Part shown: positions 25,063 to 36,395 of the stretch, in pieces | How positions within the stretch are numbered: the stretch's first letter is position 1 | Layout: every line of letters starts with the position of its first letter | Source of the DNA: Ursus arctos | Lineage: Eukaryota; Chordata; Mammalia; Carnivora; Ursidae | Assembly: GCF_023065955.2 (NCBI RefSeq) | Contig: NW_026622875.1 | Coordinates: 8,720,501 to 8,784,500 of the forward strand | Direction: 5' to 3' | Length of the DNA: 64,000 nucleotides | Notes under the pieces: model-generated | What the model was told of the DNA's origin: nothing | The model's database searches: none | The model's input: the letters and a program-made list of their open reading frames with translations, nothing else | Position numbers and translations under genes: made by a program

Positions 25063-25734
25063 TTTAAATAAGCTCCCAGGTGATTCCCATGGTCTGCTGG
25101 GCGGCATTGGAGACCCAGTGCTCTAGACTTCCGTTTACCGGATCTAGTAGATCCTGTGTGATTGCCTAATGGTTCCTTCTATCACCCTTTTCCCTGCCTA
25201 ACAAAGCACTGATTTTGTTCAGGTATCAGCCCTTCCCCCACCAAGCCTGTCCCTCAAGGAAGCTTGACCCCACCTCCAGCCCCAGAACCTGATTGGTCAA
25301 AGGGACATCCCCTTCCACAACCCCCACCCCCAGCAGGGATTGGTTCAGGAATGGACATATGACCAAATTCAGGTTAATGAAATAAAAGGGTAAGTATGTT
25401 GGGGGGCAATCTAGGAAAAGTTTTCTCTTTCCTGAGAGAAAGCCACAAGGGAGGAAAAATTCTCTCCTCTTCAAGATGTTGTTCTGCCTCCATGTCATGC
25501 CTCGGAACCATTGCTGCTAGCTGACCAACGAAGAAAGCCAACACCGAGGGACCAGAGCAGGGATGGGAATGACCTGGGTCTTACGACATCGTTGAGCTCT
25601 TCTGTCTCTGGACTAGTTATAGAAGGTAAGTTTGGGTGGTTTTTTTTTTTTTTATCATTTAGGCAATTTCTGTTCTTCGCAACCGAAAGTTCTCATTGAT
25701 ACACTGAACATCTTACTATATTCACTCAATCAAT
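25063..25734. repeat. Includes an old unnamed dispersed repeat
   Basis: The part 25300-25540 ('gggattggttcaggaatgga' to 'cctccatgtcatgcctcgg') belongs to the same family as 55950-56560. I cannot name the family. The rest of the stretch shows nothing recognised. Confidence 0.4.
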
Positions 25735-25960
25735 ATTTGAGTGCCTACTGTGAGGCACTATGCTAAGTACATTACAAGTACTATCCTAACCCTCAAGCAA
25801 TCTGTAAGGCAAGTATTGTTATTCCCATTTTGCAGATGAGAAGACGGAAACAGCAATCCAATGCTCGGTTAAGTCAAATAGCTAACAAGTGGTAAAGCCA
25901 GAATTTGAACCTGGGTCTGACTCAAAAGCATATGTTCTATGAACTCTTCCATGCTTTCTA
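25735..25960 (-). repeat. MIR, minus
   Basis: Complement of a long MIR copy: 'gagtgcctactgtgaggcac', 'ttcccattttgcagatgaga', 'caagtggtaaagccagaat' and 'tttgaacctgggtctgac'. Confidence 0.88.
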
Positions 25961-25999
25961 GTTTGAATGGCTTTATTTCGGGAAGTTTCAGTACATCAT

Positions 26000-27433
26000 C
26001 AGTTCTCAACTTTTTAGACCCAGGATCCCTTTATGTTCTTAAAAATGATTGAAGATCATAAAGTGCTTTTATCTGTTTAGGTTATATCTATCGATATTTA
26101 ACACTAAAAATTAAAACTGAGAAATTTAAGGTGTTTAATTAATTTAAAAATAACATTGATTAGCCCATTTCATGCTAACATAAGAAATATATTTTCATGA
26201 AAAATAACTATATTTTCCCAAACAAAACAAAATAGTGAGAAGAGTGACATTGCTTTACATTTTTGCAAATCTCTTTAACATCTGGCTTAATAGAAGACAG
26301 CTGGATTCTCTCTGCTTCTGCATTCAATCTGTTGTGATGTGCTGTTTTGGTTGAAGTACACAAAGAAAATCTGACTTCACACAGATATATCATTGGAAAA
26401 GAGGGGGGTATTTTATGAGCCTTTTCAGAAAGCCGTGCATTTTCTTTGATACTATACACCAAAACTGCACGAGTGGTGGTTTTTTTAAAGTTAGTTGCAG
26501 TGTGGAACCTGAGATCAAATGCATAACAGTTTCATCTCGATTGCGTTAGAATCCATTGGTCCGTCTTCTGTTTTGAAGTGATCTTTACCCGTGCATAATT
26601 TTGTAGCATCGGGCATTGGTCATTTGGAAAATGTTGATTCACTGAGTTATGCAGACCTTCCCAATGTTGAGACATTACTCATACAGTATCAAACGTTGCA
26701 TTTGTCAAGATCACCATTGATATCATCAGTAAAGTCTTTAAATAGTGGTAAAGCTGTGAGGCTCGCGGGAGCTGATACAAGTTTTCCAAAGTTCCAGTTT
26801 TTGCTTGAAGTCTTCATTTCTACCACTGGCAGCAAATACTGTCAGTTATTTTCTTTGAAGTGATGGGCTCACTTGCCAACTTTTGAGAAAATGTCTGCCA
26901 AATATCCAAGTCTGAATAACTGTCATTTGTCTCTCGGCCATTCTTTCAGGTAGAGGTAGTGCTGCTCGAAAAGCAGCTAGTTTAGCTGGTAACTCAAACA
27001 ATTGCACCACTGCTTTTCCTCGAGACAAACATGGTACTTTGGAATACAGCAGAGTTTTCCAGGGTATTTCCCATTTCATGACATGGACCGTTAAAAAGAC
27101 TGGTACCTAAAGGTCGAGATTTAATAAAATGAGTGTTTCCTATGGTTCCCCAAGGACATTTTTAAAGGAAACGAGCAGGGGTGTCTCCAGACTGCAGGTG
27201 TGAGGCAGTGAAGAATCAGTGCCCACTGGAACGGTTTGGCGCCATTGCCTTGATTCATGCTAAGGCACTGGTGCTTTTCTCCCCCATGGCATTTATGTCA
27301 TCAGTGCAAATGTCAGTACGGTGAAGAGAGCCAAAGAGCATCTTCATATTATCATGAAAATGGCTTTGACTCATGGGCCATCTGCAATAGGGTTGGACTT
27401 CCCAAGGGTCTGCAGCCCACCCTCAGAGAACTG
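26000..27433 (-). mobile_element. Fossil hAT DNA transposon with transposase remnant
   Basis: Bounded by 8-bp terminal inverted repeats, CAGTTCTC (26000-26007) and GAGAACTG (27426-27433). The first 400 bases match a known Charlie/Zaphod-type element ('gacccaggatccctttatg' onward). On the minus strand, 26846-27079 still translates to a transposase-like segment containing LLYSKVPCLSRGKAVVQLFE. This resembles ZBED/SCAND3-type proteins, which derive from hAT transposases. An autonomous element would be longer, so this copy is internally deleted and non-functional. Confidence 0.75.
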
Positions 27434-27441
27434 CTACCCTA

Positions 27442-27770
27442 GGTGGTCGTGCAGCCAATGAAGGCTCCTAGCAGAAACCGTGGAGATGAAGTGATTGTTG
27501 AAGAGACTGAGTTCTGTGTCACACCGTGGTCTGGCCTCTCCCCTGAGTCAATGTCGCTTTTGCCTCAGGCACTGCTGTCACGGTGGGGCTTTACAGAAGA
27601 GCCTTCGGAGTGTCCCGGTGCTGGGGCGCCTGTGAGGCCTTGGGCCGGGGGACTGGGAAATTGGCTCACCCAGTCCACGTGCTGCCAGTTACAGACACAC
27701 AGCCGTGCGGATCCACAACCCGCTTGTTGCGCTCTTTAGCTCGGTAGGCAACTTAGCTTGTGCTTGGCTT
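27442..27770. other. No recognised feature
   Basis: Moderately GC-rich sequence between the hAT fossil and the young L1. One 98-codon chance frame, with no domain. Confidence 0.4.
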
Positions 27771-27787
27771 AGAAATGCACCATTTAA

Positions 27788-27895
27788 CTGGGTGTTATAC
27801 ACAACTAATGAATCATCGAACTTTACATCGGAAACCGGGGATGTACTGTATGGTGACTAACATGATATAATAAAAAAACATAAAAAAAAAAAAAA
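27788..27895 (+). mobile_element. Recent 5'-truncated LINE-1 insertion
   Basis: About 108 bases of a carnivore L1 3' end ('gtgttatacacaactaatga', 'gggatgtactgtatggtga', 'acatgatataataaaaaa') followed by poly-A. A perfect 17-bp target-site duplication, 'agaaatgcaccatttaa', lies at 27771-27787 and 27896-27912. The intact duplication and clean tail suggest a fairly recent insertion. Confidence 0.92.
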
Positions 27896-27912
27896 AGAAA
27901 TGCACCATTTAA

Positions 27913-29194
27913 TGTGATCTGATTTCTACTTCCAATTCTTAAAATACTCCTATTAATGAAGTTATCGAAGCCTTTTCCTTGGGATAAAATTTCTCGGATG
28001 CTGAAGAACTATTAAATAATGAAGGTTTTGTGTCCTTCTGGGGGGCATCGAGACTCCTTCTCTCCAGCAGCCTCTTTCCTCTGTAGCTTGCCAGAATGGG
28101 CGTCTTGGCAACACAAAGCACAACTCTGGGGGTGTCTCACTGAGCCAGTCCCTGTTTCCAGGAAAGAAAACCCATGTGCTTGAGCCAGAACGAATATGCT
28201 CTAAGGGGCTGGGATTTTTCTTTCTCCTGCTAGAAGGGGAAAATGACAATGGTTTGCTTGAATCCCTACGGTGGGAAAAGCCATCCAGAAATTCCAGCCT
28301 GCCAGACATCTCCACGCCAGAGATGCTGTTCCTTGACTCATGAATACACTGAGGACTTTGCCCTGGCACCCTCTGAAGGGTTAAACGAGGATCCCATTCC
28401 TGATTAGCAGTGATGCTTGGGGCTAACTAAAACTGGGGGAAAGGCCGGTCAGGCTGCTGGCCTGCTACAGTGACTGAACAAATTTCTTAAAGCGCAGAAG
28501 CAAGACAGACATCCCAAAGATTGACCTGAATTTGTCCTGCAAATGGTAGTTTCTGCCTTGTTGCTGCACTGCTGTGAGGGAAAAAAAAAGTCATGATCGG
28601 AATATGGCAGGAAAGGAAGTTCCCAGATCCTCAGAGGAATGGCTCTAGTGTTAGCAAGTTTTTCCTAATATTTGACCTAAAATGTTCTTTCCCTCAGGAC
28701 CACACAGGCTTTTTTTTTTTTTTTCTCTTCTTTCTTAAACACAAAACACAACTGCATCATACATTCCTCCCCTCACTTCTGTGCTGGGAGCACAAGAGTT
28801 GTAATGATCTTGGCTCTGGGTGTCTAAACCTTCCCATTGAATTTCTCTAACCTCACACACCAGGACCAGCCCAAGCCTTGCAGGGGAGGGAGGAGGAAGC
28901 AGGGGCTATAAACATACATATTCAGGGCAATAAGTTCCCAGATCTGGATTGAGTTAGTGTGATCTGTGTGCATTCCTGGCCTCTGTATGCTTTCAGGTTT
29001 GCATAGGAACAGTGCCCTGTGATCTGCCTTGGACCTCCTCTTCCCCCACTGCCCCTTTTCCTTTTTACCTTGAGGTTTTGCTTGCTGCTTTAGCTCTTAT
29101 TATGATGTTAGCATAACATCCCTCCTCCTCCCCCAAGCACGGTTGCGGTACATTGTTTCTGCGCTGTACTAGAAGGAATAATGGATTAATAATT
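27913..29194. other. No recognised feature
   Basis: Mixed sequence with poly-A/T runs near 28579 and 28709. The longest frame (135 codons, 27962-28369 minus) has no domain. Confidence 0.4.
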
Positions 29195-29275
29195 TGGGAG
29201 AATGTGTATTCTAGTTCTGTCACTAAACAGTCACAGATGTTGGCAAAGTCACACACACCTGTTCCGGGCTTCACC
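29195..29275 (+). repeat. MIR fragment
   Basis: 'gtattctagttctgtcacta' and 'ggcaaagtcacacacacctg' follow the MIR order. Short and diverged. Confidence 0.5.
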
Positions 29276-30639
29276 TGACAGGAGATCGGGAGAGGGCTGC
29301 ATTCGCAGTGGTTCCTAAACCTGGAGACCAGAAATCCATTTCTGCAAGTCCCCTCCTCTGCCTCCAGCCACTTCCTTCTGTGGGTCATTTGACAATGGCA
29401 GTGTCTCCCTGTGCGGAGACCAGCTTTGGGGACTGCTGGACTTGATGGGTTCTAGAATCTTTTCGATCCTGGAATCTGTCTTCTCTGTGTCTCTCCCGAT
29501 GCCATGCTAGTGTGCCACTAGCTCGCGCTTAACCTGCCAAAGCTTCTGTGCCTTCTAGGTGGTCCCCATGGTTTCAGACCGCTCCCCACCGCTCCAGGCT
29601 GAAGTCTGGACCTGCCACAGCCTAAAAGAGAAGGGCAATTTGGTGATTTATTTAAAAGAGTGAAATGGGGACTCAGAGAAGTCAGGTGGGGGCAGGCACT
29701 CCCAGGTTGGGTCAAAGGACAGCAGGTAGGCGAGGCACTCACATTCCTCAGATGCTATGTCCCAGGAACCACACAAAGAAGTTTCTGGAAAGAAAAGATT
29801 CCTACCAGTTTCTGACAGAGCAGATGGTCTCGGAGCGCTTTCCAGGGTGCCCCCCACACAGGCACCGGGATGACTTCGCTTCCTACTCTTGTAGGAAGCA
29901 TGACAAGCCCCCACCTACACTGCCGGCCGAATGTTTGAGAATGTAGAGCAGTTGGGAGCACAAACATTTACTCTCTGGAGGTGTTGTTTGGTGCTGCTGT
30001 GACCAAGGCCAAAAATGCCGTTTCCTAAATCCCCTGTTCCGATTGCAGGGCACACACTACAGATTAAAGAAAAAGAAAAGAAGTAAGAAAAATAAACAGA
30101 GAGCGTGCCAGTGGACTATGCGTCTGTAGAAAAAGAGGGAAAATCTGGGTGGCTTTAGGGAAAACAAAGACAACCAAACAGGAAAAGAATTCAAGAACAC
30201 ACAAAGTGTTACTCAGACACGTGAAAGCACAACATAAAAGAAAATCCATTCATATAGAAGATAAACATTGAGGAGGGGATTCTGTGTGGTAAGTATCTTA
30301 AAATGTTTACTCCAGGAGGCTAGTAAGGTCTCCCATTTAAAACAGAAGCAGTTAGAAATGTGATTTGCCAGTAAGACAAATGTTGAAACAAAACATAAAA
30401 AGTCGAGACAAACTTCGGACATTTTACTTAAATAGTTCCATAAGTCACTATAAAAAAAAGTCAAGATACTTCCAGTTAACGTACTTATTAATCTAAACAT
30501 TTCCAAGAGAACTTAAAATAAAATGATAACATTGATCAAAGAGTTGGTATCAAGAGCCAAAGGAAAACATCTCAGCTAGTCAGAAAGTCAACAGTGGCAT
30601 AACTGCTTAAATATTTGGGAGAGCATGATGACTGAAAAT
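29276..30639. other. No recognised feature
   Basis: GC-moderate left half and AT-rich right half. Nothing is supported as an exon or a named repeat. Confidence 0.4.
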
Positions 30640-30790
30640 CTTAGGTTACACAGTGATTATATAACCTTGGAGAAATTTTCTGAAATTTCCATGCCTCAGT
30701 CTGCTCATACATAAAATGGGACATTACTGTTTCAAGGCTCTGTTATGAGAAAATGAACAATCTAAAATGCCCCATAATTCTAATTAAAAT
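30640..30790 (+). repeat. MIR
   Basis: 'ataaccttggagaaattttc', 'tgcctcagtctgctcataca' and 'aaaatgggacattactgttt' match the MIR core in order. Confidence 0.7.
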
Positions 30791-31472
30791 GTGATCTTGA
30801 GTGCAGTGAGTGAAACCTTCTCATCTTTAAGAACCAAGAGAACATTTTTTTTTTAGGAAAAAAGAAAATCTTCCTGAAGTTAGCCAAGCAACAAGGAAAA
30901 AACAATTCAGTTGAGAGGGAAAAAAAAAATGGCTGACCCAGCTTTCAGCTCTATAGCCTCTTTTTAATAAAGACGCGAGGCAACCATGTTTTATATCTTT
31001 TACTAAGAATTCATTTGGAATGTTTTCTGTATACATTATAAATAAGTTCCAGAATCCAGTGAGTCTAAAGAAACCACATTTCCCTGATGGGGTCTGTTGC
31101 TTATAGAAATCGTTCCTATTACCTATTGCCACAGGAAGGTTTGGCCTATTTAAAGGTCGCAGGTGTGTGAGAACAGATGGTATTGAGAATGGGGACATAT
31201 TCAGGCTGCGAGAAGACTGCCAACAGTCAGCTTGAGGGTAATGCGTTAAGAGCAGTGGTGTTTTTTCCTTTCTCTTATTCATGTGTGCATAGGGAGCAGA
31301 GCCATGTCCTGGAGATTTAATTTGTATTTTCTTTTCCTTTTCTGTTCCTTAGGAGACAAGTGCCAGATATTTCAAAATATAGGCTAGCTCAGAAAATCAC
31401 CCTGGAATCAATGCAGTGAGCCTCCCTGAGAATGGTGGGTATGGAGTGAGTTGTTCCTCCTATTTGAGGTTT
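30791..31472. other. No recognised feature
   Basis: AT-rich. A 151-codon minus frame (30827-31282) shows no domain and low-complexity ends. Confidence 0.4.
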
Positions 31473-31489
31473 AGAAAAGGAAGGGGAGG

Positions 31490-31694
31490 GGCGCCTGGGT
31501 GGCACAGTGGTTAAGCATCTGCCTTCGGCTCAGGGCGTGATCCTGGAGTTCCGGGATCGAGCCCCACATCAGGCTCCTCTGCTATGAGCCTGCTTCTTCC
31601 TCTCCCACTCCCCCTGCTTGTGTTCCCTCTCTCGCTGGCTGTCTCTATCTCTGTCAAATAAATAAATAAAACCTTTAAAAAAAAAAAAAAAGAA
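31490..31694 (+). mobile_element. Young carnivore SINE (ursid-like subfamily)
   Basis: Head 'gcgcctgggtggcacagtgg', then 'ggctcagggcgtgatcctgg' and the tail body 'ctctcgctggctgtctctat', ending in poly-A. A perfect 17-bp target-site duplication, 'agaaaaggaaggggagg', lies at 31473-31489 and 31695-31711. Confidence 0.95.
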
Positions 31695-31799
31695 AGAAAA
31701 GGAAGGGGAGGATGGAGAGAGAAAGAGACGGATAAAAGGGCAGAGGAGCTGTTTCCTCCTGGGCGGGGTGGGGACAGGGTTCGCTATCAGGGACAGGAT

Positions 31800-33170
31800 G
31801 GTGGTTCAGGTCGAGGGGAGGCAGAAGGATGTTGGCACCAGTCCGGAACCATCACTCCCGGGCTCTTGGCCACAGCAGGTGTCTGAGTACAAGAACTGAG
31901 CGTGCAGGTCAGGAAGACCATCCACAGCTTCACATTCGGCCCGATAACGCGTGCGGGTCACTGGCAGACTGAGTGAGATGCAGAAGACCACCCACACCCA
32001 CAGACCCCTGGGAACTCGCCAGCTCTGTCGGCGTCCACGCTCCCCGCAGAAAGCCCTGCTCCAGGCTCTGCCCCCCCACACCCGCCCTTTAGGGCTGCTT
32101 TACAGGGAGATTCAAGCACCACTGGTTCCCGAGCCACCCTGTGCCCAGAAGTGGCATTCCGATCCCAAAGGGTTAGACCACTTAAGGATGGAACATTCCC
32201 CCACTGCCCACCTGTGAGTCCACAGAGACTAGCAGAGAGCAGGGTGCTGGGGGCCTCTGCCTGGCCTTGCCGGGGCACGGCAGCCGCTGCCCACCACGAG
32301 GACACCGGAACAGGGGGGTCATGGTCTGGAAAGCCAGGAGCTACTGCTCGCAGTGCTGCGCTCCCTGTCCAGCTTCCAAGCGTCAGCCAGGACCCCGGGG
32401 CCAGCGCTGCCTGCTGCCTACGGTCCTTCTGCCAGCAGCTCCCCTGGGACCACCAGGCAGCTCCTCCAAGCTCCACCCTTCCTGCTCCAGACAACCTACA
32501 GCAGACAAAACTGGGAAAGGGGAGGGTGGAATAAGTTTTCCTGTTACTCTGCGACTGCGACCGGCAGCTGAACAGAAGACGTGCTAAATGCCTCACATTC
32601 AAAAGACTTACGAGAAACCAAAAGCCGGATCTGCTTCCTCCCCTGCCCCTCACTTCCCTGGGCTTCCTGTGAGACAGCATCTTGGGTTCCACAGTCACCA
32701 CCAGCCACCAGCAGCACCTCGCTGCTCCTTTTATGGCGGGGGGGGGGGGGGGGGGGGGGAGGAGGAGTCATCAAGGTCAACCCCCTTGGGCAGGGTTCAC
32801 AGTGAGAAGTGATTCCCTCCCTGTCCCCACCACCTACTCCTGCAGCAAGGTGAAGAAGGTGGGGGGAGGGGCCACAGGGACGGTGGCATCTCACTGGCCA
32901 GGTACACATCTGCTTAGGCTGTGGACTTGCAGATCTCCCCCTGGCCTACCTGAGCGGGAGATGGTGGCAGGGGGTCTGTACCTGGAAAGATCGCTGGTCT
33001 TAAGCTGTCTTGCCAGGATTCACCCAGAGGGCTGCCCCCTGGCAAAGGAACCCAGCCCAAGAACTGGGAGGGAGCAGGAGAGGCCTCACCAAGCTAGCTC
33101 GCCCACTTCAGGGATCAGTGTGTCCCTTCTTCCCTCCCCCTTCCTACCCCAGCAGCCCGGAGGAGCTTAA
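31800..33170. other. GC-rich block with overlapping chance frames
   Basis: GC-rich with scattered CpGs, densest at about 31940-32590, so long frames stay open on both strands (247 codons at 31958-32701 minus, 162 codons at 32682-33170 plus). None shows a domain, a repeated motif or convincing splice limits. It contains a 22-base G run at 32738-32759. It might be a weak CpG island or an unannotated non-coding promoter. Confidence 0.35.
32738..32759 (+). repeat. Poly-G run (22 G)
   Basis: Uninterrupted run of 22 G, followed by GA-rich sequence. Capable in principle of quadruplex folding, and error-prone in sequencing. Confidence 0.9.
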
Positions 33171-33775
33171 AACTGAGCAAGAGAAGGAGCCTGACAGAGA
33201 ATTCTGAATTCAGCACATGAATGAGGTTTTTAATTGGACTGCAAGTGACAGGAGAGTAATGGAATCTGCCCGAGCTGTGCTAAGGGAGAAGCTTTACATT
33301 TTTTGTTTGTTAGTTTGTTTTGTTTGGCTGGAAACAAATCAGATTTGAAGGTAGTGATTAGAAAAAGGAAAACCGTTTCATGTTTTATCCCACTGAGTTG
33401 AGACTGCTCAGTGAATGAATGGTTATGGAATCACAAGCAGTGAGGGGTCTATGGAAGCTTGGACTAGAGAAGCTTCCAGATCCTCTCCCACCCTGAGATG
33501 CCAGATTTCACTGTAGCAGGGTATCCATCTGGAAGAGGGCCACACCCGTCACCGGGATTCAGTTGTGTGTGGGCACGTCTGAAAGACGGTGGGATTAGTC
33601 AATCCTGGGCTCCTGTCTGAGTCCTGAGGGGAAGGTGGGAGGAGGCACTGAAAGTCAAACTTCCATTCAAATTGGGTAAGATACTGGCGCTAAAGCATTG
33701 CTCTACAGTCACCTTTATCTCAGTGCAAACTCTGCGCTCAAGATGAAAAGCTTTTTGCTTGGCAACCATTGCATC
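33171..33775. other. No recognised feature
   Basis: Unique-looking sequence with a TTTG-rich patch near 33300-33326. Confidence 0.4.
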
Positions 33776-33972
33776 CACAGCTGGGCCGTCCAATGCAGAA
33801 GCCACTAGTCATCTGTGACGGCTTAAGCATAACTACAACTTCACCTCTTATAGCACACTAGTCACATTTCAAGTGCTAAGTAATCCCATGCAGCCAGTGG
33901 CTACTGTGTTGAATAGTGAAGATATAGAACATTTCCACCCTAGCAAAAAATTCTATTCGGCTGCTCTGCTTC
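33776..33972. mobile_element. MER3-like hAT miniature transposon
   Basis: Starts 'cagctgggccgtccaatgca' and ends 'attctattcggctgctctg', approximate complements like the MER3 'CAGCGCTGTCCAATAG' ends. Internal 'gccagtggctactgtgttg' and 'tagaacatttccaccctagc' fit the family. Confidence 0.65.
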
Positions 33973-34439
33973 AGAGAAAAAGCTGTTTGTTCCAATGATG
34001 GCAGAGAACCTGGCCAAGCTGGACTTCTGAGCTGTCATCTGGTATGGTCAAAATGACAAATTCCAAACCTCCTGGGCAAGTCCAAAGTTAAAGTGACGTC
34101 ACAGAGAGAGGACAAGAAGCAGCCCCAGGACTGCAGAGGACATGGTGAGCCCTGAGCTCATAAATGTCCCTGAGGCCCGAGTTCTGCTTTAGGAATTTGA
34201 GGGAGGCCTTAGTTCCCGGGGACAGTCTGGTCACTTGGCAGAGACACTGGTCCCCAGGGAGGTGACGGCGGTGCCCAGCAGAGGTGATGGTGGCACTCAG
34301 GGGTGGTGAGAGTGCCTGATGGCAGGGAGTCCACTATGGCAACTACTTCCCTTCTGGGAACTCTCAAAAACGGTGTGAGATTTGAAGGACAAGAGCCTGG
34401 GACGTATGCATTACAGTATTTTGTGTTTCTCACTGGGAG
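33973..34439. other. No recognised feature
   Basis: Mixed sequence. A 144-codon minus frame (34209-34643) runs into the LTR on the right and has no domain. Confidence 0.35.
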
Positions 34440-34978
34440 ATGAGCAGTAGCGGAAGAGGCCTGGTACTTACCTAATGCTGTGTAACTAATTCCTCCAAAA
34501 TTTACTGGCTTAAGACAACAATAATTATTTATTATCTCTGACAGTTTCCCACAGTGGGTCAGGAATTTGGGACCAAATTTGTAGGGTATCTCTAGCTTAG
34601 GGTCTCTCATGGGCTTGCAGTCCAGATACCAGTGGGGTGGCATTCATTTGAATGTGTGACGGGGGCTGAAGGTCCACTTCCAAGGTAGCTCACTCACACA
34701 CCTGGCTAATTGGTGCTGCCTATTGCTAGGAGGCCCGAGTGCTCTCAATGTGGACTTCTTCACACAGGCTTCCTGAGCGTTCTCATGACATGGTGGCTGG
34801 TTTGCCCTAGAATGAGAGGTTTGAGCCTTTGAAGTCACAGACTTCTACTTCTGCTGTGTTCTGTCGTCACACAGACCAGCCCTAATTTGGTGTGGGAGGG
34901 AGTTCTACTCCATGAATACCAGGAATGCTAGGAGGCAACGTTTATTGGGGGCCATCTTGGAGGCTGGCTACCACGTGG
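34440..34978 (-). mobile_element. Ancient LTR-like element (MaLR/ERVL type), minus
   Basis: The plus strand reads 'aatttactggcttaagacaa', 'aaggtagctcactcacacac', 'tctcatgacatggtggctgg', 'gtcacacagaccagccctaa' and ends 'catcttggaggctggctacc', a widely dispersed mammalian LTR-type repeat. Exact subfamily not assigned. Non-coding. Confidence 0.6.
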
Positions 34979-34999
34979 TCACAGAGTCAGGTGATACAT

Positions 35000-35400
35000 A
35001 TTATCACAATGTATGATTGGAAATCTGTCAGTTGCAAGTGACCGAAATCTACCTTAAATTGTCTCAAGAAAAATCAAATAAAAGAGAACGTGTCTACTAG
35101 CACATATAACCGAAAAGTCTTGATGTCGCTGGATGGAGGTGCTTCAGTGATGTTCCCAGGGTTCGCTCTCATTCTCAGATCAGCTTTCCCCCTGTGGGAG
35201 TGGGATGACCACCAGTAGCTCCAGGCTTGAATTTCTAACTTAAGAAAAAGAGACTGCCTCTTTCCCGTTAGCACCAACAAAAATCCCAGGGGGCTTCCTG
35301 TTGGCTAGAATATTTATTCCTCAACCAATCACTGCGATCTCTTTCAAATATGGTACTGATTGGCCAGACTTAAGTCACGTGCTTATCCCTAGCCTAGGTG
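35000..35400. repeat. Old dispersed repeat of unassigned class
   Basis: Matches a repeat I know from many mammalian loci by phrases such as 'ctgtcagttgcaagtgacc', 'accagtagctccaggcttga' and 'ctgattggccagacttaagt', but I cannot name it. It is followed by an (AAC)n tract at 35407-35432. Confidence 0.45.
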
Positions 35401-35432
35401 GGGGTAACAACAACAACAACACCACCAACAAC

Positions 35433-36239
35433 AATGGGTGAATGGTGCTGGGCTGGCAAAATCAACCACAGTTCAGTACAAAAGCAAATCCCTCTCTGTC
35501 TGCTCTCATAACAGAAAATTTTCTCACATTACGCTCACCCCCTTATGAAGACGGACAATGCCAAACTTCCGACCCAGAAACACATCACTGTTTTCCATTA
35601 CCCTTCTTACAGAACCAGACGTAGACATTCCTCTGGGAGATTTATTTTGCACAGCCAAGGCTAGAGATTTCTCCTGGTTTGATAAGCCTCTGCTATCCCT
35701 AATCTGGACGGTGCTTCAAGGAGCCACGGCTTTGGTTTACATTGATCACAATACCTCATTTCCAGTGTCCTCTCCTGTGTCCCTTTGCCAGCAGATGGAA
35801 AGAGAGTAACTTCCTAGCATTAAAGAGAAATATGACCTTGTATAAGTAGGGTATAATAAATACAGTAACAGCTCACCTGTCTAGACCCTGGATGGCTGAT
35901 TTATGATGTATTCAACCCTTCAAAATACAGATTGTGTTCTTGGGTGGGGAGAAGTTTCTGCAGATCCGATAAAGCACTCACACAGCTGTACATTCAACCG
36001 CTCATTTGAAGGTATATAGATCCTAATTGAGCATATAAACATGTGGTTCGGGTCGTGGTTGAATCTTCTAGCTCCGCAGTCCGTGGTAGATAAGAAATAA
36101 CAGACTGATTGGGGCCTGGCGGTGAGTCACCATGTTGCTGGCAGAGAAGACACCCGACGGTCCGAGCTGCTAAGACTGCAGTGGTGTTTGCAGCGGTGTC
36201 CTGGTTCTTGCTGCTCTTTGATTAACACGGGCGGTGGGG
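35433..36239. other. No recognised feature
   Basis: Unique-looking sequence, with no exon or named repeat supported. Confidence 0.4.
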
Positions 36240-36395
36240 AAGGCACGGTGCTAAGTAAGCACTTCAGCATTTTCCATGTCATGTCTCATTCAATCCTGGC
36301 AACCCTGTAAGGTCGGAGCTATTGTTTGCCCCATTTCACAGATGGGAAAACTGAAGCTTCAGGGTGATGTCCAGGTATTAAGAAAAGGTCATATG
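36240..36395 (-). repeat. MIR, minus
   Basis: Complement of MIR: 'gtctcattcaatcctggcaa', 'ccctgtaaggtcggagctat', 'ccatttcacagatgggaaaa'. Confidence 0.85.

Noticed and set aside
31958..32701. 247-codon minus-strand open frame, the longest in the window
   Set aside because: Lies in GC-rich DNA with overlapping frames on the other strand; composition is Gly/Ser/Arg/Trp-rich without any recognisable fold or family.
32682..33170. 162-codon plus-strand frame with a poly-Gly stretch
   Set aside because: The poly-Gly is the 22-base G run read in frame, a simple-repeat artefact.
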